Origin: Hemicordylus capensis
Taxonomy: Eukaryota > Chordata > Lepidosauria > Squamata > Cordylidae
Assembly: GCF_027244095.1 (NCBI RefSeq)
Contig: NC_069659.1
Location: forward strand, 348,928,250 to 348,992,249
DNA: 64,000 nucleotides
Direction of reading: 5' to 3'
Under the pieces are notes generated by a model. It saw nothing but the letters and a program-made list of their open reading frames with translations. It was not told the DNA's origin and did no database searches. Both the position numbers and the translations under genes were made by a program. Below, in pieces: positions 24,663 through 35,179 of this stretch (position 1 is the stretch's first letter; every line of letters starts with the position of its first letter).

Positions 24663-27600
24663 CTGTTTGGTCAAAGAAAGCAAACACCAAGACTTTTTGT
24701 AAGTCACTTGTTACATCCCCTAAATCTGTTGACTGCTAAACCTACATGGACTATTAAACCTACAGGTAGGTTCGTACTTGAGTCAGCGGATCAGTACCAT
24801 CAGTACCATTTTTTTCAAGGTCTGCAAGACCCCTAAAGATGGGAAAGAGACGATGACAGCATCTTTGACAAAGACTTTGAGCTTTCAGCGCGTTCTCGTG
24901 CTTTTATTGCCCTCACCATCGGGCCTGCAGCCACCAAATTTGCAAGGGTGTTCTAAAAGCTTTTAAAAGTGTCCAGTACACAAAAGCAACTATAAAATGT
25001 TCTCAGTGTTGTCAGAGGAATGGAAATGACAACTGGCAGAAACGTCCTCCAAAGATTATTCCATGGAGAGAGTAGTACAACAACATTCATTGCTAACTCT
25101 GACCCTAACCCTTGCCTCTGTGCAAAAATGACTGCAATTTTACCCGGATCATTCGAGGACAGGAGGAATCAAGAAGGGGTGATAACACAGAGAAAGTTGT
25201 AAGGGCAACAGTGCTATCACTCACCTCTTTTCCATCTCGAGGCGGGTAGACGTCAAAAATCGCTATGAGCATTTGCCCCCCACCCCCGAGTTGGTACCAA
25301 TGGCCAAAATTTATGGGCTTGGCTCATGGATGAGGTCCAGTTTTTTAAATGGCTCTTTTGTCATAGAAACATAGGAAGCTACCTTCTACTGAGTCAGAGT
25401 CTTGGTCCATCCAGCTCAGTATTGTCTACACAGGCTGGCAGCAGCTTCTCCAAGATTGCAGGCAGGAATTTCTCTCAGCCCTATCTTGGAGATCCCAGAG
25501 AGAGAACCTGGGACCTTCTGCATGCAAGTATGCAGGTCCTCTTCCCAGAGCGGCCCCCATCCCCTATGGGGAATATCCTACGGTGCTCACACATGTAGTC
25601 TCCCATTCAAATGCAAACCAGGGTGGACCCTGCTTAGCAAAGGGGACAATTCATGCTTGCTGCCACCACAAGACCAGCTCTCCAGCCTGCAGCCATTTGC
25701 ACCAGGCCTCTGGTGGGGCCCAGTTCTCACCTTCTCAGCCCGGATGACAATGCAGTAGTTGTAGGCAGTCACCACGACATCTGGAGGTTCAAACTGGCTG
25801 ACATCAGCCACAAGCTGGTATTTGTCCCCGCTGGCAATCACATTGCTGCTGCCCAGCGTGGAGGGATGCCCCGATGGAGGGGAGCCTGCATGGGAATCCA
25901 AGATGGAGGAGATGCCGACAGGTAAGTTCTCCTTGGAGGACAGCTGTGGCCCATCACTTAAGCGCACGCTTCGTGGGCCAGAGTCTATACTCCTGCTATT
26001 AATCCACTAAAATGCCTTAATCAGGTGACAGCTGTGCTGAAATAGAACCTCCATGTTCAGGAGAAGTATACCGTTGGATATCCATTGCGGCGGGGAGAGT
26101 TGATACCATCATCATACCCTGCTTATGGTGTTCCCAGGTTGGCCACTGTAGGAAACAGGCTGCAGAACTGCATCGGCCTCCAGTGGGACCCAGCAGAGCT
26201 GCTTTTTAATGTCCTTAAATGTCCGTGGAATTACATCGGGAGCTGCCTTCTGCTGAGTCAGATCCTTGGTTCCTCTAGCTCAGTATTATCTACACTGACT
26301 GTCAGAGGAGGCTCTCCGGAGGCATTTCAGACAGCCCTACCTGGAGTCAACCTTACCTGTTTCGGCCCTACCCGGAAACGATGCCCAGGATTGAACCTGG
26401 GGCCTTCTGCATGCAAAGCAGTGAGCTGCAGTGTGTATCTTCTGGACGACTGTGGTTCAGTGGCTACGAGCCACCTCCAGCCTCAGAGGCAAGAGGCCTC
26501 CAAATACCAGCTGCAGAGGAGTAACAGCAGGAGAGAGGGCATTCCCTCAACTCCTGCCTGTGGGCTTCCCAGCGGCATCTGGTGGGCCACTGTGTGAAAC
26601 GGGATGCTGGACTGGATGGGCATTCTCGGGCCTGATCCAGCAGGGCTGTTCTTATGTCCTTAGTTACAATTGTTAACGGCAGCCCTGTCTGCCATTGCAC
26701 TGAGTCATTTGACCCTCAGCTGTAGGCTAGACCGCTGCGTCTGCAGACTCGGAGACCCATGCCTATCACATCTCTCCGTGTTTGCAGTCTTGTGCTGCAG
26801 GACTGGAATAGGTTGTTTTGTTCAGCTGCCTGCCTTCACCCAGCCGGGCTTCGTTCCCGCCCCCTCGCTCTCTCATGTGCCCTCTTGTTTCCTGGCCAGC
26901 TTTCTTTGTACAGCTGCAGAAGTGCAACAAGGGATGCCCTTCATGGGACATCATAATATTGAAAACGTGGGTGGTGCTTCTGAGTGTTGGGAGGGCTTCA
27001 AATGCATTAGCTTGCTGGAAACCTTCTAGGTAGGGGTTCCCAGCCTCAGGTCTCCTGATGGTCTTAGACTACAAGGCTGAGGACCAGTGTTCCCTTTAAC
27101 AGGAATTCCCAGGTGGTGCTGGACTACAACTCCCATAATCCTCAGCTGCAATGGCTGAGGTGGGATTCGATCTGGGGGCTTCCTGTAATGTTGCTTTTGT
27201 CTCCTAGACACGGCACCAGAGGAATCCGGCTGGATCAGACCACTAGTCCAGCAGATGCCAACAACAGTGGCCAACCAGATGCTTCTGGAAGTCCACAAGC
27301 AGATCATGGAGGCCAGGTCCCGAAACGTGAGTCCCCCCGATGGTGTTGGACTACAACTCCCATCATCCATAGCTAATGACTATCACTCATCCTGTGGCAG
27401 TGAATCCCGTAGATGAGAGGTTCTTAACTAGGTCTAGGTCTATAGCTCTGATCTTCCCCCATCACAATGGCCTCGAGTCATTGTGATGGGGGCTGATGGG
27501 GTTTATAGGAAAACAATGGGGCTATTCCCACAATCAGGCGAAATCAGACTAGGGAAGCCCAGCACGATTTCGCCTGATCGTGGGAGCCACCAGGCTCGCA

Positions 27601-30600
27601 GATGAGCCCGGTAGCTTCCAGGCGGTTAACCCGCCAAACTACCCCTCCCCTTAAACTGGGTTTGTGGAGCAAGCGATCCGCAAACCCAGTTTTTCTAATC
27701 CTGAGTTGCTGCAGCGTGGCTCCGTGCCACAGCAACTCATGAGTAGACCCCCGACCGGGAGGCTTAAAAGCAGCCTCCCGGCTCGGAGGTCTCTCCACTA
27801 TGCCCTGCATGCTTGCGCAGGGCATACTGGAGCTTCCGGGGGGGCCATATGGCCCCCGATCCTCTGAGCCCCTGCCAGCTCCGTAACGGAGCTGGCAGTC
27901 ATGAGGGCGGCCGATCCAGCCGCCCAGGGCTGCCACCCTGCTCGTCTGCGGGGAGAGCGGGCTTAGCCCACTCTCCCCGCAAACTCTATGGAGGCAGGTC
28001 TCCTTGACCGTGAGACCTGCCTCAGAGTCTGCCAACCTGAGGTTGGGAACCCCTGAGATAAGGTGAGGTTTGTCCCTCCGACTTTTTGTCCCTGAAAATG
28101 GTATGTTTTGTCCTTGGGAGCAAAGAGCAGCTTAAAGGTGAGGCAATTTCAACTGGAGGGACAGTATGTGGGGCGGATGGTGGGGGGGGGGGAGGGAATA
28201 ATGCTGCTACAGTCCAGCTCCTTTTGGGGGACCCCTCTTTTCTGCATCTGCTTTGAAAACAACCACCACCCAGTTCAGATCACGGATCTCCCCCGTCTTT
28301 TCTCAGGTTGGCCTGAAGATTGTTGGCAAAAGGAAGGAAACCTGAGCTATGAATGGGAACCGAGAGAGATGGGCAGTGATGATATCCCAGCAGTGTTTAC
28401 TGTCTGGAAACAGGGTGGTGTATCTGTTTCCTGGCTGCTCCTGGCCAGCTCTGGCTGGAAGCCTCTGCTTCTGGGGCTGCTAGCCTCATTTCTATGCACC
28501 GAGGCCGTGGGGGTGACAGCAGCCACAAGAGTCTGTGTGACACAGAACCCTGTGTGCATCAAGCAAGAACCCCCCATGGCCAGTGCCTGATGCTCACCAG
28601 CAGCTACGAATCAGTGTGAGCACAGCCGTTTATGGCACTGCAGCCGGTCACGAAAGCGGGCGCTGTGGTTTCCCGAGCAGACCAGTAGCTCAGCCGTGCG
28701 AAAGAGAAGCATTATATCGTTCCAAAAAGCTGTCCTCTCTTTGGGGCTGTTATATTACAGGGCTGCACAATTTTAGCCCTCCAGTGATTGTTGGACTACA
28801 GTTCCCATCGTCCCCGTCTATGGCTGTGGCTGGGGAACATAGGAAGCTGATTTATACCGAGTCAGACCCTTGGTCCCTCTAGCTCAGTATTGTCTACACA
28901 GCCTGGCAGCAGCTTCTCCAAGGTTGCAGGCAGGAGTCTCTCTAAGCCCTATCTGGAGATGCTGCCAGGGAGGAAACTTGGAACCTTCTGCATGCAAGCA
29001 TGCAGGTGCTCTTCCCAGAGTGGCCCCCATCCCCTAAGGGGAATCTCTTACAGTGCTCACACGCCATCTCCCATTCAAATGCAAACCAGGGCATAACCTG
29101 CTCAGCAAAGGGGGCTATTCATGCTTGCTAGCTGTGGCTGAGGATGATGGGAGTTGTAGTCCAACAGCACCTGGAGAGCCCACATTGTGCAGCCCTATTT
29201 TATTACCTGGTGTTGCCCCAGGGTCCCTGCGGACTGCACCTTTCATAGCAGGAGGAGAGCAGCTGGCCCTCTTCCGCCCCAGCCCAGCTGCTTCCCAGTG
29301 GCTGTTGCTGGTGTTTACTTTGCATGTCTTTTTAGACTGGAAGCAGAGGCATAACTAGGGAAAACGGCGCCCGGGGCAAGCACTGAAATGGCGCCCCCCG
29401 CCCCCCCCCCCCCCGCCCCCCCAACATACTACATTATACTTAGGTTTTTCCTCACAAGCGCCCGCCGCCGCCACCAAGCCAGGCCACTGACTGGCTGCCA
29501 GGTGCCAGCAAAGCAATGGGGGGGGGGGGCCGCAGGCGGCGCGGAAGGGACGGCTCGTGGGGAAGGGGGCACCGACACACTCCCTTGACTGCTGCAGCAC
29601 TGCTGCACTGAGCAGGAAACATTTGTATTAACAAAATAAATAAATAAATTTAAAAAAAATTGGTCATGGCGGCGCCCCCCACGTGACCAGAAAAGATGGC
29701 GCCCGGGGCACGTGCCCCCCTGCCCCCCCTATAGTTACGCCTCTGACTGGAAGCCCTTTGCGGTCAGGGACCCTTTTTTTTTTTAACGTAAATCATATTG
29801 AGAACCTTTTTTTGCTGAAGAGTAATGTATAAGTGATGCAGTAATGATATGGTCAGCCCCACCATAAAGGCAAACTAGCCAACTACCGAAGGTGCCAGGG
29901 GAAGCACACGGCTTAGCTATGCCACCGTCTGGGGAAAGGGCATTGCTTGCACTTTTGGCCCATGGGGGCAGCTCCAATGGAAGGCACATGCCCCTTCAGT
30001 TATTCACCAGTCTCCTGGGCCATAGATGCAGTTGGCAAGGGGAAGGAGCCGTAAAGAAATGGCAGATGTCAGGAACATAGGAAGCTGCCAGCTGCTGAGT
30101 CAGAGCCTTGGCCCATCAAGCTCAGTATTGCCTACTCTGACTGGCAGTGGCTGTCCAGGACGTCAGGCAGGACCTTTTCTCAGCCCTCCATGAGGAGGCC
30201 AGGGGTTGAACCTGGGACCTTCTGCATGCTCAACACATGCTCTACCCCTGGGCAATGGCCCATTCCCATAGCACTCCTGCAAATCCAAATAGAATATCTC
30301 GGTTAGCTTTTGTTTACTGAATGGGCTATTGTTACGCTGCTCAGCCTGTAAGACAAGAGCCGCTTTCATTGCCCTCCCCCCAGTAAAAACAAAGCAAAAA
30401 GTGGACATGTAGCAGGTCCTGAACTTAGGGCCCCAGATGATGTTGGACTACAATTTCCATTATCCAAAGGCCATTGTTGCTGGGGGTGATGGGAGTTGTA
30501 GTCCAACAACATTTGGGGGCACGAGGTTGGGAACCCCTGGCAGAGAAAAAGGGCAGCATGGGCTTAGCTGGCCTCCAACAGCAGCCCCTCTCCCCTCATT

Positions 30601-31282
30601 ACCTAGTTTGGCCTGGCAATGAATTCATTGCAGCTCACTGGCCCTTTAGCTGCAGGCTGCAGTGCTGGTTGGGCTGGGGGGGGGTGATGGGATTTGGAGT
30701 CCGACAATGTCTGGGAACCCAAGGTTGGCAGCCCTTATCTTAAGCCAACTCCGCTGCCTAGCCCTGACCTCCCTTCCAGTCCAGAAGCGGCGTCGTGCAT
30801 CCCCCAGGGCGGCCCTTTCATGAGGCAGTGACCTCAGGCGGCAGGTTATGGGGGCATCAGGACACCATCGCCCCCGGAGCAGCTCCTTGGGCCTGATCTG
30901 ACCCTTGCAGATTTGTCAAGGAGCACCTCTTGCCAGGCTTGTAAGAAGCACCAGGGGAGATGGGGAGGCTGCTGGCCCCCTTCTCTCTGCCCCACCTCAC
31001 CCCTTTGAAAGCTTTCAAGGGTTGCTTTTGAAAGGGGCCTGCCCGGCCCCCCCACCAGGAGTGTGGGGCAAGGCAGCATTAGGCACCTGACTTCAGGCTC
31101 TGGACAGCCGCTCCCTCCCTGAGCATGGCTTACTCACCAGAGTACCCATAGGACTCCCGGGCCCGCCCTGGCCCAAAGATCCCATGAGAAGGGTCCAGCA
31201 GGGGTTCAAAGCAAGGCTCCCCAGGGCTGTAGGTGCTGATGCGCTCCGAGCGGAAGGTGGAGGACGAGCTTCGGGAAGCCAT
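24489..31282 (-). CDS. HSPB7-like small heat shock protein, complete (3 exons)
   Basis: The three exons (31282-31138, 25885-25731, 24662-24489) join in frame into a 157-residue small heat shock protein. Human HSPB7 has 170 residues, also from three exons. The start [14 protein letters not shown] resembles HSPB7's MSHRTSSTFRAER. The alpha-crystallin domain spans about residues 62-140 and includes [34 protein letters not shown] and the GxLxI-type strand GMLVI. The C-terminus YRTEVKL parallels HSPB7's FRTEIKI and keeps a V-x-L form of the I-x-I motif. HSPB7 is a muscle and heart chaperone of sarcomeric proteins; a similar role here is inference. The position, between convergent CLCN2 and FAM131A, is not that of HSPB7, so I read it as a paralog and give no symbol. 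Confidence 0.92.
24663..25360. other. Intron 2 of the HSPB7-like gene, left part
   Basis: No exon and no repeat that I recognise. Apparently single-copy. Confidence 0.45.
25361..25686 (-). mobile_element. 5S/tRNA composite SINE
   Basis: A minus-strand full-length copy, 45 bases from the donor of exon 2 of the HSPB7-like gene. The tail is at 25361 and the 5S-like head at about 25620-25686. Confidence 0.88.
25731..25885 (-). CDS. HSPB7-like exon 2: first half of the alpha-crystallin domain
   Basis: The acceptor is CCCATGCAG (minus strand) and the donor is AAG|GTGAGA. It enters in phase 1 and leaves in phase 0. It encodes a Gly/Ser/Pro linker and the first strands ([31 protein letters not shown]). 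The exon ends at the same residue (RAEK) as I expect for HSPB7. Confidence 0.92.
26226..26432 (-). mobile_element. tRNA-Ala-type SINE, diverged
   Basis: Tail GAGTCAGATCCTTGGTTCCT at left and B-box-like GGATTGAACCTGGGGCCTTC at right; the 5S head is absent. Confidence 0.7.
26453..26662 (+). mobile_element. CR1-like LINE 3' end
   Basis: GTGGTTCAGTGGCTACGAGC to CTGATCCAGCAGGGCTGTTC aligns with 40190-40402. Confidence 0.75.
27031..27375. mobile_element. Several palindromic-MITE pieces
   Basis: GGGGTTCCCAGCCTCAGGTC (27034), GGTGCTGGACTACAACTCCC (27115) and GATGGTGTTGGACTACAACT (27339) are arms of the common MITE. The order suggests more than one insertion. A separate 14-bp perfect hairpin lies at 27456-27492. 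Confidence 0.55.
27518..28023. mobile_element. Hairpin-chain element, copy 1
   Basis: About 500 bp in which nearly every base lies in one of some ten consecutive hairpins. Clear stems: CCCACAATCAGGCGAAATC with its partner (19 bp, one mismatch); AAACTGGGTTTG/CAAACCCAGTTT; GCCAGCTCCGT/ACGGAGCTGGC; GGGCGGC/GCCGCCC; GCGGGGAGAG/CTCTCCCCGC; GAGGCAGGTCTC/GAGACCTGCCTC. It starts GGGGCTATTCCCACA. It has no open frame of note. A second copy is at 55753; it lies in intron 1 of the HSPB7-like gene. Confidence 0.8.
28024..28762. other. Intron 1 of the HSPB7-like gene, nothing recognised
   Basis: About 740 bases, apparently single-copy. No conserved exon is seen. Confidence 0.4.
28763..29200. mobile_element. 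Palindromic MITE split by a 5S/tRNA SINE
   Basis: MITE arms at 28763-28836 and 29131-29200. GCTGTGGCTGGGGA (28824) and GCTGTGGCTGAGGA (29131) are the SINE's target duplication. Confidence 0.85.
28837..29130 (-). mobile_element. 5S/tRNA composite SINE with target duplication
   Basis: A full-length minus-strand copy nested in the MITE. The long (13-14 bp) duplication is typical of LINE-mediated insertion. Confidence 0.88.
29222..29835 (+). mobile_element. L2-tailed type D repeat split by a hAT-like element
   Basis: The halves are 29222-29343 and 29746-29835. The right half carries the AGCCCTTTGCGGTCAGGGA core. Confidence 0.65.
29344..29745. mobile_element. 402-bp hAT-like MITE, 8-bp target duplication
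   Basis: Inverted ends CAGAGGCATAACTAGGG and CCCTATAGTTACGCCTCTG, then GGCGCCCGGGGCA on both sides. ACTGGAAG flanks it exactly (29336-29343, 29746-29753). The CAGAGGCGTAACTA end is typical of hAT. Confidence 0.9.
30071..30266 (-). mobile_element. tRNA-Ala-type SINE
   Basis: Tail AACATAGGAAGCTGCCAGCT at left, B-box-like GGTTGAACCTGGGACC at right, no 5S head. Confidence 0.75.
30420..30540. mobile_element. hAT-like palindromic MITE
   Basis: Arms GGGCCCCAGATGATGTTGGA and TAGTCCAACAACATTTGGGG, 120 bp in all. Confidence 0.75.
30541..31137. other. Intron 1 next to exon 1 of the HSPB7-like gene
   Basis: A degraded MITE palindrome lies at 30655-30735. From 30790 to 31090 AGGCAGTGACCTCAGGCGGC and GGGGCAAGGCAGCATTAGGC resemble an old MITE also seen near 5940 and 59300. 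Confidence 0.4.
31138..31282 (-). CDS. HSPB7-like exon 1 (start codon)
   Basis: The ATG lies at 31282-31280 and the exon ends TACTCTG|GTGAGT after 48 codons plus one base. It encodes a serine-rich N-terminus and a Pro/Gly-rich stretch ([20 protein letters not shown]). The start is chosen because [14 protein letters not shown] aligns with the start of HSPB7. Confidence 0.9.
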
Positions 31283-31402
31283 GCTGCCGGTGGAGGGGTT
31301 GCTGCTGCTGTGGTCCTCAGCTCTCTACTGGGAGTTGGGGGTGTGCATGCCCGCCTTTGTGAATCGGGTGGCAGAGGGGAAGGGCCAGGAAAGGCGAAAT
31401 GT

Positions 31403-31464
31403 CCATAATTAGCCTCCTTGCCGCTGTGGCCTCTGCGTCCCTCGCTCTGGAATGTGAGATAAGG
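31403..31464 (-). promoter_or_regulatory. Candidate muscle-type promoter motifs of the HSPB7-like gene
   Basis: About 120-180 bases before the ATG there is a CArG/MEF2-like AT core (CCATAATTAG, 31403-31412). Next to it are GGAATG (31449-31454, a TEAD/MCAT site) and AGATAAGG (31457-31464, a GATA site) spaced two bases apart. I see no clear heat shock element. The motifs are short; a promoter role is inference from position and from HSPB7's known muscle expression. Confidence 0.35.
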
Positions 31465-31628
31465 AGGCTGCATTCTCCATTCACGGCTGGGAGTCAGGGG
31501 TGAGGAGGAGGAGGAGGGGGGGGGATCAGAGAAAGCCCCTCACCCCACCCTTGGTCACCTGAGGGCCTGAACAACTTCACCACAAAACCCCACGTTGTGA
31601 GCCAGGGTTGGGAGGAGAGTCGGTCCTG

Positions 31629-31936
31629 GGAGAAGAGCTGGCCTTGTGGTAGCAAGAATGAATTGGCTAAGCAGGGCCCGCCCTGGTTTGTATTTGCATA
31701 GAAGACAGCAAGAGTGAGCACTGTAAGAGATTCCCCTTCGGGGATGGGGCCGCTCTGGGAAAACCACCTGCCTGCTTGCATGCAGAAGGTTCCAAGTTCC
31801 CCTCCTGGCGGCATCTCCAGGACAGAGACTCCTGGTTGTAGCCTTGGAGAAGCCGCTGCTGGTCTGTGTAGACAATGCTGGGCTAGATGGACCGACGGTC
31901 TGACTCCGTATGTGGCAGCTTCCAATGTTCCGAAGA
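31629..31936 (+). mobile_element. 5S/tRNA composite SINE upstream of the HSPB7-like gene
   Basis: A full-length copy (GGCTAAGCAGGGCCCGCCCT head; GCATGCAGAAGGTTCC middle; CTGACTCCGTATGTGGCAGC tail) about 350 bp upstream of the start codon. Confidence 0.85.
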
Positions 31937-32333
31937 ACTCTCAGCCTGTGCACCTGACCAGCCGCAGCAGGCCAATGCAATTGACCACCTGAGACCAGGT
32001 GGCCCCTTCCCATGGGCCGGAGCCCGCTACTGACACCACCCCTCTTTCCCCTCACCTTTCCCCCTAACTCCAACCCTCTGCCCTCTCTTTAGTTACTCTC
32101 TGTACTGATTCATTTCAATGTAACCTTGCCCCCCCCCCCCCCGCACGCCATGCCATGGTTGGTTCTGGCCCACTGGGGCATTTGAGCTGTGCAGCCCTAG
32201 CCTGATCCAAAGGAAGGGGAAAGGGGGGGGGGTTACTCAAAGCAAAGGGAAGAGGCACTGGGAATAAGGAAGGCCAGTGGGAGCCTTCCACAGAGACAAA
32301 GAGAGGCACAGACCAAGTAGGCAGAACCAGCCT

Positions 32334-32339
32334 TTTAAT
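32334..32339 (-). terminator. Possible distal ATTAAA polyadenylation signal
   Basis: The minus strand reads CTGTAATTCATTAAAAGGC, preceded by a T-rich stretch, the look of a transcript 3' end. It would serve FAM131A with a long UTR, or an unrecognised transcript. The start of the HSPB7-like gene lies only about 1 kb further on. Confidence 0.3.
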
Positions 32340-33057
32340 GAATTACAGATACAAACAGAACAAAACAGACACTCGTACCAGCCGGGGCGTACACCGGGGT
32401 GGGGGGGGGGGAGAGGAGGACACACAGAAACAATATTGTGCAATGGGAAGGTGGGGGGGGAGTGCAAGGGCTTGAGAGCTTGGAGGCAAAGTGGGGGAGA
32501 GATGCATTGGTTTGGGGGCACAGCTCTGCACAGGCATCGGGGAGGGGGGGAGTGTTGTGGGTCACGGGGAGGGGAGGGGCTGCACAGAGGTTCGTTGGGG
32601 CCCAGGGCATGTGCAGTTCCACTGAATGGCCTGGATCCGCACAGCATGGTCGTGGCGCGGGGAGAGAGTCTGGAGAGCATCGCACGTGTCCTTGATGGCG
32701 AGAGACATCCTTGCATCGAACCCGGTTGTCATAGTTCTCCAGCGGCCCTCGGTCCCTCCCTCTCAGTGTGATGATGTCTCTCGTGCCTCATTGTCATCCT
32801 TTGAGGCGGCCCACAACTGTGTCTCAATAGCTGTGAGGGAGCATTGTGGTACCCAGCCCCTGCGGGCACATTCATCCTCTCTAGCAGTGTGCGGTTGCTA
32901 GGAAGTATCAAGTTGACACGACCCTCCCTGCCCCACGGAACAGACATCTTTCGCCCCAAGAGGCCCCCGTGGGGCCAAGATGCTGAGGCTGCATTCCTGA
33001 CCCGGGAGGAAACCCCCACTGGATATAATGGGACTTACTTCTGGGTAAACACCTACA

Positions 33058-33240
33058 GCAGCGGTTCCCAAACTTGACTCCCCAGATGTTGTTGTTGGAC
33101 TACAACTCCCATCACCCCCAGCCACAATGGCTTCTATAAGTGTTTACTTCTGGATGAATGTGTGTAGCAACCTATCCCAAATGTTGGTGGACTACAACTC
33201 CCATCAGCCCAAACTGCTGTGGCCAGAGGCAGTTGTACTG
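33058..33240. mobile_element. Two half copies of the palindromic MITE
   Basis: GGTTCCCAAACTTGACTCCC..CCAGCCACAATGG (33062-33128) and CCCAAATGTTGGTGGACTAC (33176) are single arms. Confidence 0.55.
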
Positions 33241-34067
33241 TATTTACCGAATAGAAGACCATTCTGAATTTAAGATGATTCCCTTTAAAAATACAGGCCA
33301 TACCTGTCTTTATCTTAGTTTAAGATGACTCCCCAATTTATAGTATCAAAGAACCTGGGAGAAACCTAGTCTTGGATTCAGGTAAACCCAGTCGCCTCAT
33401 CTGGGGACCCAAGCCAAGCAGCTCTCTGGTGGATGGGATTGTAACCCTTAAAAACCAGTCTTCCAAAACCCTCATAATCTTCCTTAAAGACTTCATCCTC
33501 ACTCTGAAGTACCACTTTAGTGCACTTTCCACAGAAGGGCTAAGACGTGTATGGAAACGAAAGGGCTGGACTGAGAACTGAGAGGTTAGCGGAGAGACTC
33601 ATCGCGGACGACTGGAAGGCTGCCTCTGCTGTGTGTCTTTCACAGTTGCCTCACCTCCCTCTGCCCGCCACTGCCCCCCCCCCCGGCCCACTGAAACCCT
33701 AAGAGAACACTTTTAAAGGATATTCCAATGCTGCAGCCACTGTAACATCAGTGACCATCCACTGCCCTTCCACACAGAAGGAAAGCGATAGGCAGTAAAA
33801 CCAAAAGGGGTATGTCTGATTGTCTTTAGAAGGGAGTTTAGGCCCAGATTCATGCTTGTGTGTGCGCGTGCGTGCGTGCATGCATGCATGTGCAGGCTGC
33901 AGATCCATATATTGGGAGCAGACAGGTGTGCATCTGTTTATGGTGGGAATCTGCACGTGCATCACCTTTCTCTTTGTGTGCATTTGCAGGGATAGGTCTC
34001 TGTGGCCACATCTGCAGCACAGGATGACTGGGTGCAATTAAAAAAGGCCACCTCAACACTGTAAATA

Positions 34068-34209
34068 CAGGGCTAGACAACCTTGTTTGCTCTCCAGCTG
34101 TTGCTGAACGACAACTCTCGCCATCCCCGGCTGCAATAAATGGCAATGGGGGATGATGGGAGTTGTAGTTCAGCAACTGCTGGAGGGGAAACAAGGTTGC
34201 CTAGCCCTG
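34068..34209. mobile_element. hAT-like palindromic MITE, CAGGGCTAG type
   Basis: Arms CAGGGCTAGACAACCTTG and CAAGGTTGCCTAGCCCTG pair over about 60 bp. Complete. Confidence 0.8.
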
Positions 34210-35179
34210 CTGTGGCGAATGCACGTCTGTGCAAGCAGGGTGGCAGCAGTTTCTCCCATGGTTGTGGCTGTGTCACCACACATTCTCTACTGCGTTGGAC
34301 TGCCGTACGCGTCTGCAGCAGCGCCATCACAGTGAGCAGCGTCTCTGGAACGCTGGGCGTCATGTCAGCCAGCACCTAAAAGCTGGGAGAGAGAAGGAAA
34401 GGTGCACCTCGTAGAGGCAGGACTTCTCCAGCTTGTGTGTCACAACCAAGGCAGCCCCACCCTGCCTGCCTGCCTGGTTCTGGAACTCCCGATTCTTGGG
34501 GGGGGGAGGGGTGTGGCACCCCATCTCTCCCAGCTGGAAGGCAGCATTGAAAGAGCGGCTCCTTCCTCCAGGCCTTGGGGGTCGGTGGCAAATTAAGGTG
34601 GCATGTCTCTTGAGTTGAAGGATTGGGTGGCTCTCTGCTGCCTTGCTGAGGAGTTGTACATTCCAACCGGATTTGCTGTTTATGTCCTCGAGATATTCCG
34701 TGTTGCTTTGCGGCAAGAAAGTGGCATGCAAGCACCGAAATAAGTGTACAGGCTTGCATCAGTGGTGCAGCCCTTTCTCTCTCCCTAGCTGCACTGCAGT
34801 CATAAAACTGGCGTGAGAGTCACTCCCTCTCTCCCTGGGGAAACTGAGGGTCATGTTGCACCACAATTTGCACCAATAAATGTAGCTCAGGTGTGCATTT
34901 AGACATTGCAGCCATAGGGGCGTCCCAATCCAGATCAGGATCATGGCACACGGGTAAGGGAGCGGACTCTTTCCCTGTGCATCATTTTCCAACTGAAAAT
35001 CTGCCCCCGAAAGTGTCATTGCGGCTGAGGGCACCTTCAGAGGGAAACAGCCGCTTCAGGGAGGATTTCTGGCAGGAAAAGAGCAAAGTCCTTCTTGCAT
35101 GCCACAACCCTGCAACCCTCCCACGCCCGCTATTTCTAAACAAAACACAAACCTAGGCAAGGCCCTTGTGCGTTTAGTG

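Noticed and set aside
24489-31282. HSPB7 itself
   Set aside because: The sequence is HSPB7-like, but the neighbours are those of the other paralogous block. I cannot exclude relocation, so I give no symbol.
32237-32716. 159-codon minus-strand frame
   Set aside because: It is largely Pro/Cys-rich low-complexity translation of G-runs; another frame at the same place looks more protein-like and is reported as uncertain.
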